DNA of 64,000 nt from Psychrobacter arenosus (GTDB lineage: Bacteria > Pseudomonadota > Gammaproteobacteria > Pseudomonadales > Moraxellaceae): the NCBI RefSeq assembly GCF_904848165.1, contig NZ_LR884459.1:1860001-1924000 (forward strand), written 5' to 3'. The number at the start of each line of letters is the position of its first letter. Position 1 is the first letter of the stretch. The position numbers and the translations under genes were made by a program. Under the pieces are notes generated by a model. That model searched no databases. It saw nothing but the letters and a program-made list of their open reading frames with translations, and was not told the origin of the DNA. Shown here piece after piece: positions 29,797-39,100 of the stretch.

Positions 29797-30123
29797 ATGA
29801 ATGTCCTATTCAATAAATAAAATTGCGGTAAAAGGTCAATAAAATAAAAACTAAGAGAAAAGGTAAAATACATTAACTTGGTTAGCCATTCCTTTATTAA
29901 TAATTATATTAGCAAGTGAAAGGTGGCTCTTACCATAGTTAAAGGGGGCAGTTATGAGAATAAATATATCATAGCTACCCTGCAAACTCCGTATTGTGTT
30001 TGCTAAAAAATTTATAACAACATTAATAAAGACTAGGCTAATAAAATGGCGGCTTAAAGCTAAAGTTTTGGTGCCATATTCGCTCTATAGCTGTTCGACT
30101 TCTGTCATTCTACCCTAATGCTA
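29797..30123. other. 327-bp spacer, aldolase to EamA gene
   Basis: No gene seen. AT-rich. It should contain the aldolase promoter on the minus strand and the 3' region of the EamA gene. No strong terminator could be recognised after the transporter. Confidence 0.4.
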
Positions 30124-31029
30124 TTACGCTAAGAATAAAACGGCCACACAGATTATGGCAAACAATAAACCTAGCCTATTTATCCGGCTTAGCGTCTCTT
30201 TAAACAATACGATACCGACTAAAGTAGCAACAGCAATTACCCCAACGTTCATACCGGTAAAGACCATGCTGGGCGACTCTGCTAGGGTTTGATGAGCACG
30301 TACATAAGCATAAATATTGCCCATATTCAGCCCACCCAATAGCAGTCCTGCCAGCAGGGCTCGAGGCTGCCAACGCACCCGCTGACTGATAAGATAGCCC
30401 AATAGTAGCAATGCTGCCAGCCCAAAACTTAAAAATAAAGTCAGGGGAAAAGCAGCCCCTTGTTTGGCGACTTGTTTGAATAGAATATCGATGACACCAT
30501 AGCCTAGCCAGACGCCTAGCAACCAGCCCCACGTTGGTATCCTAAAGGTAGGACTAGTTGGAGTAACGGCAGTCGAATGACCACTTAAAGGGGTAGTTGG
30601 TGCATCTATAGCTGCCGAATTTGGCGACCGGTAAACCAACAGTCCTAGCGCTAAGAAACCAATGGCCACCCCGATGACCCGCTGCGTCGTTAACACCTCA
30701 CCAAACAGTAAAAAGGCGGCGACGATAGGAATAATTAACGACAAACGCTGCGCTGCATCCGTAGCAATAATCCCAACAGATTCAATAGCACGGCCTAAAA
30801 TGACAAAAACCAGCGGCAATAAAATACCTAACGCAAAGATAATGCCCCAAGCGCTGCCCAACTCTGCAGCGGCGCTTACCTCTGGATTTAGCAACCACCA
30901 AGTTAATAAAAAAGCCACCGGATAGCCGGCGACAATGGTCTGGCGGATATCTACTTGGCGTTGCCGCAGTATTTTTAATAATACCGATACCGCCACACTG
31001 CACAGCACTGCTATGACTAGATAAATCAT
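30124..31029 (-). CDS. EamA/DMT-family membrane transporter
   Basis: A 301-residue inner-membrane protein with about ten hydrophobic helices arranged as two EamA halves (about 3-130 and 165-300). The second half ends in VGIVLFKETLSRINRLGLLFAIICVAVLF, the usual DMT pattern where the penultimate helix starts with a glutamate. A polar, Pro/Thr-rich loop (about 137-165) joins the halves. The substrate is unknown; exporters of amino acids or metabolites are common in the family. Divergent from the ABC exporter gene. Confidence 0.85.
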   Translation of the reverse strand: MIYLVIAVLCSVAVSVLLKILRQRQVDIRQTIVAGYPVAFLLTWWLLNPEVSAAAELGSAWGIIFALGILLPLVFVILGRAIESVGIIATDAAQRLSLIIPIVAAFLLFGEVLTTQRVIGVAIGFLALGLLVYRSPNSAAIDAPTTPLSGHSTAVTPTSPTFRIPTWGWLLGVWLGYGVIDILFKQVAKQGAAFPLTLFLSFGLAALLLLGYLISQRVRWQPRALLAGLLLGGLNMGNIYAYVRAHQTLAESPSMVFTGMNVGVIAVATLVGIVLFKETLSRINRLGLLFAIICVAVLFLA

Positions 31030-31358
31030 CGTTATTTGCCTTAAAAAGTTGTGGCGGTAAATGTAACAAGGTATGTCATGGCTCGCAATAGCTTTTGCTA
31101 TGACAACAAAACATTATACTGTTTACCTCATCTCGTTAACAAAGTAATGCTACTCTCGTGCCACCAATTATCTTATTACGGGGTGCTTAATATAGGCTTG
31201 CTAATAGCAGACAGACTAGAAAACTAGTCTGCCATTTTTTAGCAAAAATACAGTTTATAAAAGGCGACCGACTTACAAACAATGAGCAGGATTAGCACGC
31301 CAGTTTTGCTAAACTGTGGGGCTATAATTTGATAAGAATGCTGCCCTGTAAGCCTGCT
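31030..31358. other. Divergent spacer EamA/ABC exporter
   Basis: Holds a TATAAT box (31323-31328) 31 bp before the chosen ABC start, and an orphan terminator-like hairpin at 31212-31240. No ORF is convincing. Confidence 0.4.
31212..31240 (+). terminator. Orphan terminator-like hairpin upstream of the ABC gene
   Basis: Perfect 8-bp stem CAGACTAG/CTAGTCTG with loop AAAA, followed by CCATTTTTT on the plus strand. No plus-strand gene precedes it, so it may end a small RNA or act as an attenuator. Confidence 0.5.
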
Positions 31359-33275
31359 ATGAAAAAACTCTTCTCCTACTTTGAAACCCGTCTGACGTCC
31401 TTTCCCGACACCCCTATTCCCTTACCTAGAGATGGGTTGGTGGCCTTTTTATGGGCCTGTACCGCTGGTTTGCGCGGTTGGCTGTTGCTATTTATGATTT
31501 TGACGGCAGGTATCGGGGTCTATGAGGCGATGCTGTTTGCGTGGATAGGCAACCTGGTCGATTGGCTAGGCACTTATACCCCGCAGAGCTTATGGACCAA
31601 CAAAGGCGATATGCTGCTGTTGATGGCTGCCGTCTTAATCCTCAGCCCACTATGGATTGGCGCGACCTCTCTCGTGCATTTTCAGGTATTGCAGGGCGTG
31701 TTTCCGATGCAGATGCGTTGGCGCTTTCATAAGCGCATGCTTAGTCAGTCGATGCAGTTTTATCAAGATGAGTTTTCAGGCCGAGTCTCTGCCAAGGTCA
31801 TGCAGACCGCATTAGCAGTACGCGACACGGTGATGACGGTCACCGATATGTTGATGTATGTGACGGTTTATTTTATTACTAGTGGGGTGATTCTCTTTAA
31901 TCTAGACAGCTTACTGCTGATTCCTTTCGCTATTTGGTTGGTACTGTTTGGTTTAACGTTACGGTTCTTTATTCCCAAATTAAAAATTACGGCGAGCGCA
32001 CAAGCGGATGCTAGAGCCTTGATGACCGGTCGCATTACTGATGCTTATGCCAATATCATGACGGTGAAATTATTTAGCCATTCGCAGCGGGAACTCACCT
32101 ATGCTAAATCAGCGATGCGGCAGTTTTTAGATACCGTGCATGCGCAGATGCGTTGGGTCAGTGTATTAGAAATCTGCAACCATATCATTAGCGTAGTATT
32201 GATTGGCAGTACCGCATTTATTGGGCTGTATTTATGGACTAAGGGCGATGTTGGGGTCGGTGCTATCGCGGCGGCTACCGCTATGGCGCTCCGTCTTAAT
32301 GGATTGACCCACTGGATTATGTGGCAGACCGCGAGCCTATTTGAAAGTATCGGTACGGTACAAGATGGGATGCGCACGCTATCTGCTCCCCAAACCGTGA
32401 CTGATAAACCGGATGCCAAACCGTTAGTGGTGACTGAAGGCAATATCGTGTTTGACCACGTCGATTTTGGCTACGAAGGTACCGAGTTGTCCCTGTTTAA
32501 TAAAGCGGATGCGATAGAGGCGACAGTTACAAATACAGCTAACAACACAGCAACCAATGACATTAAACTCTTGGATAATTTTCATCTCGATATTAAACCA
32601 GGCGAAAAGATTGGCTTGGTAGGTCGTTCAGGCGCCGGTAAATCAACGCTGGTTAATTTATTATTGCGTTTTTATGATGTGAATAGCGGCACTATCTGTA
32701 TCGATAGCCAAGCTATTGATGCGGTGACGCAAGAAAGCCTACGCCGCCAAATCGGCATGGTCACGCAAGATACCTCCTTACTGCATCGTACCGTCCGTGA
32801 AAACATCGCTTATGGGCGTCCAGAAGCGACCGATGCGGAAATTATTGCCGCGGCAAAACGCGCGCAAGCTTGGGAGTTTATTCAAGATTTGTACGACGCC
32901 AAGGGCAATACTGCACTAGATACCCAAGTCGGTGAGCGTGGTGTGAAACTTTCAGGGGGTCAGCGTCAACGGATTGCTATCGCCCGCGTCATGCTAAAGA
33001 ATGCGCCGATTCTATTATTAGATGAAGCGACCAGTGCGCTAGACTCAGAAGTTGAATTTGCGATCACCCAAAGTCTCAACGATATGATGGCGGGCAAGAC
33101 GGTCATCGCTATTGCCCATCGCCTCTCCACTATCGCTGCATTGGACCGCCTAGTGGTGATGGATAAAGGGCGTATTATCGAGCAAGGCAGCCATGATGAG
33201 CTGCTGGCTATTGATGGGGTTTATGCCGGTTTATGGCAGCGCCAGAGCGGTGGTTTTTTAGGAGAGGATGCATGA
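31359..33275 (+). CDS. ABC exporter, fused transmembrane and ATPase domains
   Basis: Half-transporter of the MsbA/multidrug type, acting as a dimer in the inner membrane. The transmembrane domain covers about 30-320 with six helices. The ATPase has Walker A GRSGAGKST, signature LSGGQRQR, Walker B ILLLDEATSALD and H-loop IAHRLST. A low-complexity Asn/Thr/Ala insert (about 385-405) sits early in the ATPase domain. The frame opens at a TTG (31329) and an ATG at 31338. I take the ATG at 31359 (MKKLFSYF), because a TATAAT box at 31323 would place the transcript start just before it. The stop overlaps the next start (ATGA), so it is coupled to the hydrolase gene. Confidence 0.9.
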   Translation: MKKLFSYFETRLTSFPDTPIPLPRDGLVAFLWACTAGLRGWLLLFMILTAGIGVYEAMLFAWIGNLVDWLGTYTPQSLWTNKGDMLLLMAAVLILSPLWIGATSLVHFQVLQGVFPMQMRWRFHKRMLSQSMQFYQDEFSGRVSAKVMQTALAVRDTVMTVTDMLMYVTVYFITSGVILFNLDSLLLIPFAIWLVLFGLTLRFFIPKLKITASAQADARALMTGRITDAYANIMTVKLFSHSQRELTYAKSAMRQFLDTVHAQMRWVSVLEICNHIISVVLIGSTAFIGLYLWTKGDVGVGAIAAATAMALRLNGLTHWIMWQTASLFESIGTVQDGMRTLSAPQTVTDKPDAKPLVVTEGNIVFDHVDFGYEGTELSLFNKADAIEATVTNTANNTATNDIKLLDNFHLDIKPGEKIGLVGRSGAGKSTLVNLLLRFYDVNSGTICIDSQAIDAVTQESLRRQIGMVTQDTSLLHRTVRENIAYGRPEATDAEIIAAAKRAQAWEFIQDLYDAKGNTALDTQVGERGVKLSGGQRQRIAIARVMLKNAPILLLDEATSALDSEVEFAITQSLNDMMAGKTVIAIAHRLSTIAALDRLVVMDKGRIIEQGSHDELLAIDGVYAGLWQRQSGGFLGEDA

Positions 33276-34222
33276 GCCCAAACAATTTAGCCGTTAACAT
33301 AGCTGAAAATATAACTATGCCGCAGACCCCTTTTGCCGATACAGAGCGCTCCGTAGTGATAAAGGGACAGCAAGCCCGCTATTATGACCTCTCGGCACTT
33401 AATCAAACGACCCTTACCACCGCGCTACCGCCAGCACATTTTTATGCGGGCAACGGCTTTACAGCAGGGGTTTATGAACCGCTATTGCAGGATTTAAGCC
33501 AACAGTTTGCTGTGACCAGTCTAGCAATGCGCGGCTATTGGTATGATTTGCCTACAGAGCCTACATTAACTCGCGAGCAAGACGCTGATATGCTGATTGC
33601 CTTTTTAGAGCGGAGCTACACTGAGCCGGTTGTAGGCATAGGGCATTCACAAGGGGCTACTGCTACCGCACTGGCTGCGGCAAAACGCCCGGATTTATTC
33701 TCACAACTTTATTTAATTGAGCCGGTCACTTTTACCAAGCAACAAAAAATTATCTATGATTTGCTACCCCGTTCTCTAAAAATGCCCCAAGAGCCGTTTA
33801 AAAGTACTGCCGTTAAGCAAGCCCATTGGCACAGCGTAACCGCCTATTACGAGCATCTGCGCGCGCACCGAGCCTTTAAACGTATTAGCGATGAGCATCT
33901 TTATACCTTTGCGCAGAACAGCTTGGTTCCTGCTACTCAAGGCGGCTTTGAGCTATTGTTCTCACCCGCGCAAGAGATGGCCAACTACTTTGGCACCCCC
34001 TATATTAATGGCGCGCTAAAAAAGCTCAATAAGGCTAAGCTGCCTTATACCTTAATCGTCGGTAAACCCACGTTATTTATCAGCGATAAAGTACGGAACA
34101 GTTGGCAGAGCTTAGTAGCAGCCGATGATCTTATCACCCTGTCTGACTACGGCCATCTGTTGCCAATGGAAACCCCTGAACAGTGTGCTAAGCTGATTGT
34201 TGAGCGCTTTAACAAAGCCTAG
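33272..34222 (+). CDS. Alpha/beta hydrolase
   Basis: An alpha/beta-fold hydrolase of about 316 residues with nucleophile elbow GHSQGA and a C-terminal catalytic histidine candidate in YGHLLPMETPEQC. The usual HG-x oxyanion region near residue 60 reads FYAGNGFTAGVYEP. The start ATG overlaps the stop of the ABC gene as ATGA and has GGAGAGG 5 nt upstream, so it is translated together with the exporter. A longer frame from 33233 exists but would overlap the ABC gene more and lacks support. Substrate unknown. A lipid or ester linked to the exporter's cargo is possible but not shown. Confidence 0.85.
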   Translation: MSPNNLAVNIAENITMPQTPFADTERSVVIKGQQARYYDLSALNQTTLTTALPPAHFYAGNGFTAGVYEPLLQDLSQQFAVTSLAMRGYWYDLPTEPTLTREQDADMLIAFLERSYTEPVVGIGHSQGATATALAAAKRPDLFSQLYLIEPVTFTKQQKIIYDLLPRSLKMPQEPFKSTAVKQAHWHSVTAYYEHLRAHRAFKRISDEHLYTFAQNSLVPATQGGFELLFSPAQEMANYFGTPYINGALKKLNKAKLPYTLIVGKPTLFISDKVRNSWQSLVAADDLITLSDYGHLLPMETPEQCAKLIVERFNKA

Positions 34223-34310
34223 TAGCGCTAACGATCATGGCGCTGCAATTGCAAACGCTCTTAATCTGCTCATTATCAACCATAGATGGCGTACGACAAA
34301 GGCCCTGATT

Positions 34311-34937
34311 ATGACTGATTTATTCGCTCCCGCCCCGTCAGATAATTTATTGCCCTACGAAGGCTGTGTTAATGATTTAGGCGTGGTGTTGGAGCAGCCT
34401 AAACACTTATATGACGAGCTATTGAATGAGCTGCCTTGGCAAGCGGATGTGGTCAGCTTATTTGGTAAGACCCATGTGACCACCCGCCAAATTGTCTGGA
34501 TGGGCGCGCCCGATATCAGTTATACCTATTCTGGTCATAGCCGCCAAGCAATACCTTGGTCAGCTAGCGTGTTTCACGTGAAACAATCTATCGAGCGGCA
34601 GTTGGCAGCGCTTGGTATTAGCGCTAATTTTAACAGCTGTCTATTAAACTATTACCCAACTGGCAACGACGGTATGGGCTACCACGCCGATGATGAAAAA
34701 GAGCTGGGCCCCAATCCTGTCATTGCTGCCTTATCCTTAGGCGCCACCCGTAAGTTTGTTTTAAAGCATAAAAAAACCCAAGATAAAGTTGAGCTTCATC
34801 TTGAGTCCGGTCAGCTTATCGTCATGAGCGGGGCAACCCAACGCTATTGGAAGCATACGGTCACTAAAACCAAAACCGTCGCTACCGGCCGCATCAGCCT
34901 AACCTTTCGCCATATGTTTCCTACTTCGCCGATTTAA
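34311..34937 (+). CDS. AlkB-like 2-oxoglutarate/Fe(II) dioxygenase
   Basis: A 208-residue enzyme of the AlkB/ALKBH2-3 group that removes alkyl groups from bases by oxidation. The iron facial triad is visible: His125 and Asp127 in GYHADDEKELG and a distal histidine in RYWKHTV. The 2-oxoglutarate contact is the arginine pair in GRISLTFR. NSCLLNYYPTGNDGMGYH is the typical substrate/iron block. The ATG at 34311 gives the normal N-terminus, with AAAGG upstream. It is close behind the hydrolase gene (88 bp) and converges with the next lipoprotein gene, the stop codons overlapping by 2 bp. Confidence 0.9.
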   Translation: MTDLFAPAPSDNLLPYEGCVNDLGVVLEQPKHLYDELLNELPWQADVVSLFGKTHVTTRQIVWMGAPDISYTYSGHSRQAIPWSASVFHVKQSIERQLAALGISANFNSCLLNYYPTGNDGMGYHADDEKELGPNPVIAALSLGATRKFVLKHKKTQDKVELHLESGQLIVMSGATQRYWKHTVTKTKTVATGRISLTFRHMFPTSPI

Positions 34938-35797
34938 GACATTTTTAAAGTCTTATCAAAGCTTACCGTATTAAACCGCATCACTTCAGAATGAGTGGTA
35001 TTGGTTCCATTTACCATCAACATCCCGTTAATTTTGCTGACCAATCCTGAAAATTTGCCTTTGGTGGTACAACCTTTACCGGTCATAGCACCGGTATAAG
35101 GATAATAATTTAGCTCATACCCTGCGTCTTTGATAGTGCCGATAAACTGACACTCCTGTCCAATATTAATCGTTAACTTTTTACTGTCAGCCGCATAAGT
35201 ATTGGCAATCGTTGTGTCTACCAAAGTAAACGTGGTCAAAGTGCCGAGAGCCCCCGAATATTTACCTGACAACTGGGCCAGTTTTGGACTGTCTAACGGC
35301 ACATATTTTAGGTCATAGACCTTTTTATCGATGCTGGCATCAGAGCCTGTTAGATCTAGCGTGAGTCTAGCATCTGCCACATATTGCGCCGTCGCCTTAT
35401 AATCACGCAGCCCCTTACCCTTGGTAGCCGAGTTAAACTCTCTGACTTGCGTGACCAATTTATTGCCAGGCGCTAGGGTTAAGCGACCGGTAATCAAGCT
35501 CAGCACTTCCTGCTTATAGGTGTAAATGCCGCTGACAAAGGAATTGTTAAACAGGCCAATATATTCGCCATCGGGTTTGACCATAAGGTTTATTAGAATC
35601 TCATCGCCATTATCCGCTATCACATTGGTCTCATAATAGCCTTGAATATCCGCCGGAATGTGCGACTCGTCTTTGGCAGGACCATTAGAGGTTGAAGTAC
35701 TCTCATCAGACTCGTCACAGCCGGTCAGTAACAGACCCGTGCTCAAAGCGAGTATTGCTGTCATTCTGAGTGTCAACATCTTCTCTAAACCCTTCAT
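34934..35797 (-). CDS. Putative lipoprotein, unknown function
   Basis: A 287-residue protein with signal peptide and lipobox LLTGC (Cys about 27), then an Asp/Ser/Thr-rich linker. The rest is rich in beta-type segments (for example TFTLVDTTIANTYAADSK). Two cysteines near the C-terminus may pair. No family recognised. It overlaps the convergent alkB-like gene at its stop. A candidate Fur-type site lies about 160 bp upstream, so iron control is possible. Confidence 0.65.
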   Translation of the reverse strand: MKGLEKMLTLRMTAILALSTGLLLTGCDESDESTSTSNGPAKDESHIPADIQGYYETNVIADNGDEILINLMVKPDGEYIGLFNNSFVSGIYTYKQEVLSLITGRLTLAPGNKLVTQVREFNSATKGKGLRDYKATAQYVADARLTLDLTGSDASIDKKVYDLKYVPLDSPKLAQLSGKYSGALGTLTTFTLVDTTIANTYAADSKKLTINIGQECQFIGTIKDAGYELNYYPYTGAMTGKGCTTKGKFSGLVSKINGMLMVNGTNTTHSEVMRFNTVSFDKTLKMS

Positions 35798-35954
35798 TTA
35801 ATTATAAAAATCTTTTTATTCGCTGGCAGTCTTCTGTCCTTGTGGTAGCGAGTAAAGCGTCGGTTTATATTACCCAATACCACGGACTAGCAACGATAAG
35901 TCAAAATCCTAACACAAAGCTTACCGTTATGGCATGAAATACCGTAAATAGTTT

Positions 35955-35969
35955 CTATAATCATTCTCA
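35955..35969. promoter_or_regulatory. Candidate Fur box
   Basis: TGAGAATGATTATAG (minus strand) compares with the 7-1-7 Fur consensus TGATAAT-N-ATTATCA at 11 of 14 informative positions. It is upstream of the lipoprotein gene. A weak call by eye only. Confidence 0.3.
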
Positions 35970-36033
35970 TATATCGCAAAAATAAACTTATACCGCCCCG
36001 ATGCTGTCTGTCCAGATGCGGTCTATATAGACG

Positions 36034-36068
36034 CAAAAAACCGAGCTAGATTAAACCTAGCTCGGTGC
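36034..36068 (-). terminator. Terminator of the MDR oxidoreductase gene
   Basis: An 11-bp stem ACCGAGCTAG/CTAGCTCGGT followed by six Ts on the minus strand, about 95 bp after the stop. Confidence 0.8.
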
Positions 36069-36164
36069 GTATTTATTAAAATTAGAAGGGTGCCTTTGCG
36101 ATTAATAAAGTAGCCATACCTTTTGGCTAGTCACTGTTCATTAACTAGTCAATAAGGCTAGCAG

Positions 36165-37148
36165 CTAGGCCTTTAAAATCAGCTTACCAAAGCTATCGCC
36201 TTGCTCAAGGTCTTCGTGAGCTTGTTGGGTTTGCGCTAATGGATAAGTCTTTTGGATGTGCAGCTTGAGCTTATCTTCAGCAATATCATTCAATACTGCG
36301 CTTAAGTCTTCGGCGTTGGGCTTGGCTATAAAACCTTGCACGTCCAGCTGTTTATCGGCACCCGCTTCCTTAAGTTTTTCCGCCCAAATCGATGGCAATA
36401 CCACCACGCGCCCACCCTGTTTGACCACAGCTAACGCACGCTTACCGGCGTCACCACCGACCAAGTCTAATAAGATATCAGCGTCTAGGTTAGGGAAAGC
36501 CTCATCTTTCGTATAATCGATCCAACCCGCCAGCTTACTGGTATCTACTAATTCACTGATTTTCTGGTATTTCTCTGGTGAGCAAATCACGGTTACTTGC
36601 ACATTATTTTCGGCAACTTTATGCATCAATAACTGTAAAGTAAGGTGGCCCACCCCGCCCGCTGGTGCACTCATGACCACATGCTCACCGTCCTGAATCG
36701 CAGCAAAGTCGAGCATTTGCTTCGCGGTTATCCCGACACAAGGCAGACCACCGGCCACTTCTAAATCCACGGCCTCAGGTACCTTCGCCAATACATCAGC
36801 GGCGACTACTGTATATTCTGCATAACAGCCGCCCGCGAAATTTAACGCAGCTACCCGCTCGCCTACTTTAAAGTCAGCGCTGTTGCTAGCCGCTACCGTA
36901 CCCGCAACATCAAAGCCTAAGATAGCGGGCTCATCATTAGCAAATTGCTTATTTTTAATATTTTCTGCGCCCCAACCTAGCCCTTGGCGGGTCTTATAAT
37001 CGACGGGGTTGATGCCGGCATAAGCAACTTTGACCAGTACCTCGCCCTCTGCGATAGTGGGCATAGGCAAGTTATCTTGGTAGTTCAAGACATCCGCTTC
37101 GCCAAATTGAGTTAGGGTAACGGCAGCTTGAGTAGTAGGTAATGACAT
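36165..37148 (-). CDS. NADP-dependent MDR oxidoreductase (quinone oxidoreductase-like)
   Basis: Zinc-free medium-chain dehydrogenase/reductase. The GroES-like N-domain shows VLVKVAYAGINPVDYKTRQG, and the Rossmann domain has SAPAGGVGHLTLQLL, the AxxGGVG nucleotide loop of quinone oxidoreductases. The catalytic zinc ligands of alcohol dehydrogenases are absent. The substrate could be a quinone or enal and is not determinable here. The frame opens at a TTG (37154), but the ATG at 37148 is the natural start. Monocistronic with its own terminator. Confidence 0.88.
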   Translation of the reverse strand: MSLPTTQAAVTLTQFGEADVLNYQDNLPMPTIAEGEVLVKVAYAGINPVDYKTRQGLGWGAENIKNKQFANDEPAILGFDVAGTVAASNSADFKVGERVAALNFAGGCYAEYTVVAADVLAKVPEAVDLEVAGGLPCVGITAKQMLDFAAIQDGEHVVMSAPAGGVGHLTLQLLMHKVAENNVQVTVICSPEKYQKISELVDTSKLAGWIDYTKDEAFPNLDADILLDLVGGDAGKRALAVVKQGGRVVVLPSIWAEKLKEAGADKQLDVQGFIAKPNAEDLSAVLNDIAEDKLKLHIQKTYPLAQTQQAHEDLEQGDSFGKLILKA

Positions 37149-37400
37149 AACCAATCCTTGTTTTGATTTAAAATATCTTATGATTCAAAGCCTGATTATT
37201 GATAACAGGCCATTTTTAAGTTTAATAAGCGTTATGAAGTAGGACTATAGCGATAAGGCTAACTGACTAGTATAACTAGAGAAAACTAAGGCACAAGCCT
37301 AACGGCCCTAGCTAGGCCATTCATATTATTTAAAATAGGGTTTTTAAGAATAAACGCAGCTAGAGCTAAAAGGGGTTAAAAAGAGCTGTGGCTAAAACCA

Positions 37401-38150
37401 TTAAGCGCGAATCAGTTCTGCACTGATGGGTAAGTGATCGGATAATCCAGACCAAGGCTTGCCTTTATGCACCCAAGCTCGTTTGACTTCTAAATTACGC
37501 ACATAGATGCGATCCAGACTTAGTACGGGCAAACGGGACGGAAAGGTAGGCAATAATTTATCGTGACAGCTCATAAAAGCCTCGCGCATATTAAGCCGCC
37601 GAGCAAGCTGCATACAAGAGACCTTTTTCCAATCATTAAAATCACCGGCCAATATCAGTGGCTGAGTCTGCTCGATACAATCATTCACATAAGTTGAGAT
37701 GGCTTCATATTGTTTTTTGCGATCATTCTCTAACAAGTTTAAATGCGCACATAACACCACGACAGGCACCTCCCAACCCTCCGGTTGGACTTCACAATGC
37801 AGCACCCCGCGCTGCTCCATCTTATTAACGGTAATATTCACATTATGCTTGGGGTCTAAAGGAAAACGGCTTAAGACGGCATTGCCATGATGGCCGTTTT
37901 CATACTCACTATTTTTACCATAACTGTTTTTTAGTGATAGGTACTCTCCAAACCATTCGTGCTGGGATTGATCCGGATATTCATTATATTTAAGCACCCG
38001 CTTTAGGTTTTGCCCCTGCACTTCTTGCAAGCACAGGATATCTGAACCGACTTCCGTCAAGGCATCCGCAATACCTTGCATCACCACGTTACGGTTGAGC
38101 GGTGACATGCCTTTATGAATATTATAGCTGGTGATGATAAAAGAGCTCAT
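37401..38150 (-). CDS. Endonuclease/exonuclease/phosphatase (EEP) family protein
   Basis: A 249-residue EEP hydrolase. Metal and phosphate site residues are in order: Asn10 (SYNIHKG), Glu43 (LQEVQG), the NAVLSRFPL block, AHLNLLENDRKKQ, GDFNDWKK and the final SDHLPISAEL. No signal peptide, so it is cytosolic. It could be a nuclease, a sphingomyelinase-like phosphodiesterase or a phosphatase. A role at membrane phospholipids (ClsX/YbhP-like) is an option. Flanked by single genes. Confidence 0.88.
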   Translation of the reverse strand: MSSFIITSYNIHKGMSPLNRNVVMQGIADALTEVGSDILCLQEVQGQNLKRVLKYNEYPDQSQHEWFGEYLSLKNSYGKNSEYENGHHGNAVLSRFPLDPKHNVNITVNKMEQRGVLHCEVQPEGWEVPVVVLCAHLNLLENDRKKQYEAISTYVNDCIEQTQPLILAGDFNDWKKVSCMQLARRLNMREAFMSCHDKLLPTFPSRLPVLSLDRIYVRNLEVKRAWVHKGKPWSGLSDHLPISAELIRA

Positions 38151-38284
38151 AGTTGCAGGTACACCATTAAATAGAGAATGAAAAACTAAAAAAACAGCAG
38201 AGTGGGTAGTTTAGCGGTAGAGCTTAACAAGGTTTTAGTTAATAGATAATAACCCCGTAAGCCGCAAGTATAACTGCCGTTAGG

Positions 38285-39100
38285 TTAACCATAGGTTTTG
38301 TCTAAGTACTCTATAATAGCTTGAGATTCAAACATAGTGGTATGGGTATTGGGGTCAATTAGGTAGGGAAATTGCAACTTACCGTCCATGACCTCAGTCA
38401 TAATCCGGTCACGCTTGCCGCCTTTGATAGGCTCATACTTACCTAAAGTTAAGTGTAATCCCGGTAGCCCATTGTCCTGTAAACGCTCACGCGCCACATT
38501 ACGATTGATAAAACCAACTTCTAGCTGGCTTAACTTTTCACGCACAAGCCGACTGTAAGGACTGGCCTCAAAGCTATAAAGTTCTAATAACTGCTCAGGC
38601 TTACCGCGGGCTTTGTTCTTTTTAGGATGCGCCGCTTTAACCCCACGCAGCATGGATGTGACACTAGCCAATTTATTGCTAAGCGTAGCCCCATCCCCAT
38701 TATCAACCCGATAGCGCTTAGGCGTGCTGCCTTGTTTAGAATAATGCGCATACAGATGATCAATAATGTCTTGTGACTCTAGCAATTGCGTGTCTGTATT
38801 GGCATCGATTAGATACGGCACTTGGGTTTTGCCTGACTTAGCCTTGAGCTCATCACGGTAAACATGGCCTTTATGCGGGCTAGGACGGCTCTCATAATCT
38901 AAATTGAGATGGGTCATCACCTCACGGACTCGGCGGCAATAAGGACAAGCTTCATGCTCATACAGCACCAGCATCTTCTCGGGCATGATAGGGTGCGCAG
39001 GACCCATATTACCGCGACCGCCGCGCAAAAGAGTGGTGGTTAAAGCTTGTAGGCTTTTAACCTGGTGGCTGACAGTGCTCATTTTAGGGAATAAAGACAT
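38285..39100 (-). CDS. Protein with two tandem glutaredoxin/GST N-terminal domains
   Basis: A 271-residue protein built from two thioredoxin-like GST_N units. The first (about 43-120) has the redox motif CPYC (52-55), the cis-proline block QVPYLID and ESQDIIDHLY. The second (about 171-271) repeats these as SPYS (180-183), FPYLID and ESQAIIEYLDKTYG, with both cysteines replaced by serine. A Lys-rich linker joins them. The first domain may thus be catalytic and the second a binding domain. No GST C-terminal helical domain is present. The first 40 residues look like an extension, and Met40 or Met43 are alternative starts. Confidence 0.88.
   Translation of the reverse strand: MSLFPKMSTVSHQVKSLQALTTTLLRGGRGNMGPAHPIMPEKMLVLYEHEACPYCRRVREVMTHLNLDYESRPSPHKGHVYRDELKAKSGKTQVPYLIDANTDTQLLESQDIIDHLYAHYSKQGSTPKRYRVDNGDGATLSNKLASVTSMLRGVKAAHPKKNKARGKPEQLLELYSFEASPYSRLVREKLSQLEVGFINRNVARERLQDNGLPGLHLTLGKYEPIKGGKRDRIMTEVMDGKLQFPYLIDPNTHTTMFESQAIIEYLDKTYG

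Larger units (their letters stand above)
35798..36164. other. 367-bp spacer with terminator and possible Fur site
   Basis: Contains the promoter side of the lipoprotein gene (minus strand), a Fur-like 7-1-7 sequence at 35955-35969, and the oxidoreductase terminator at 36034-36068. No ORF seen. Confidence 0.5.
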
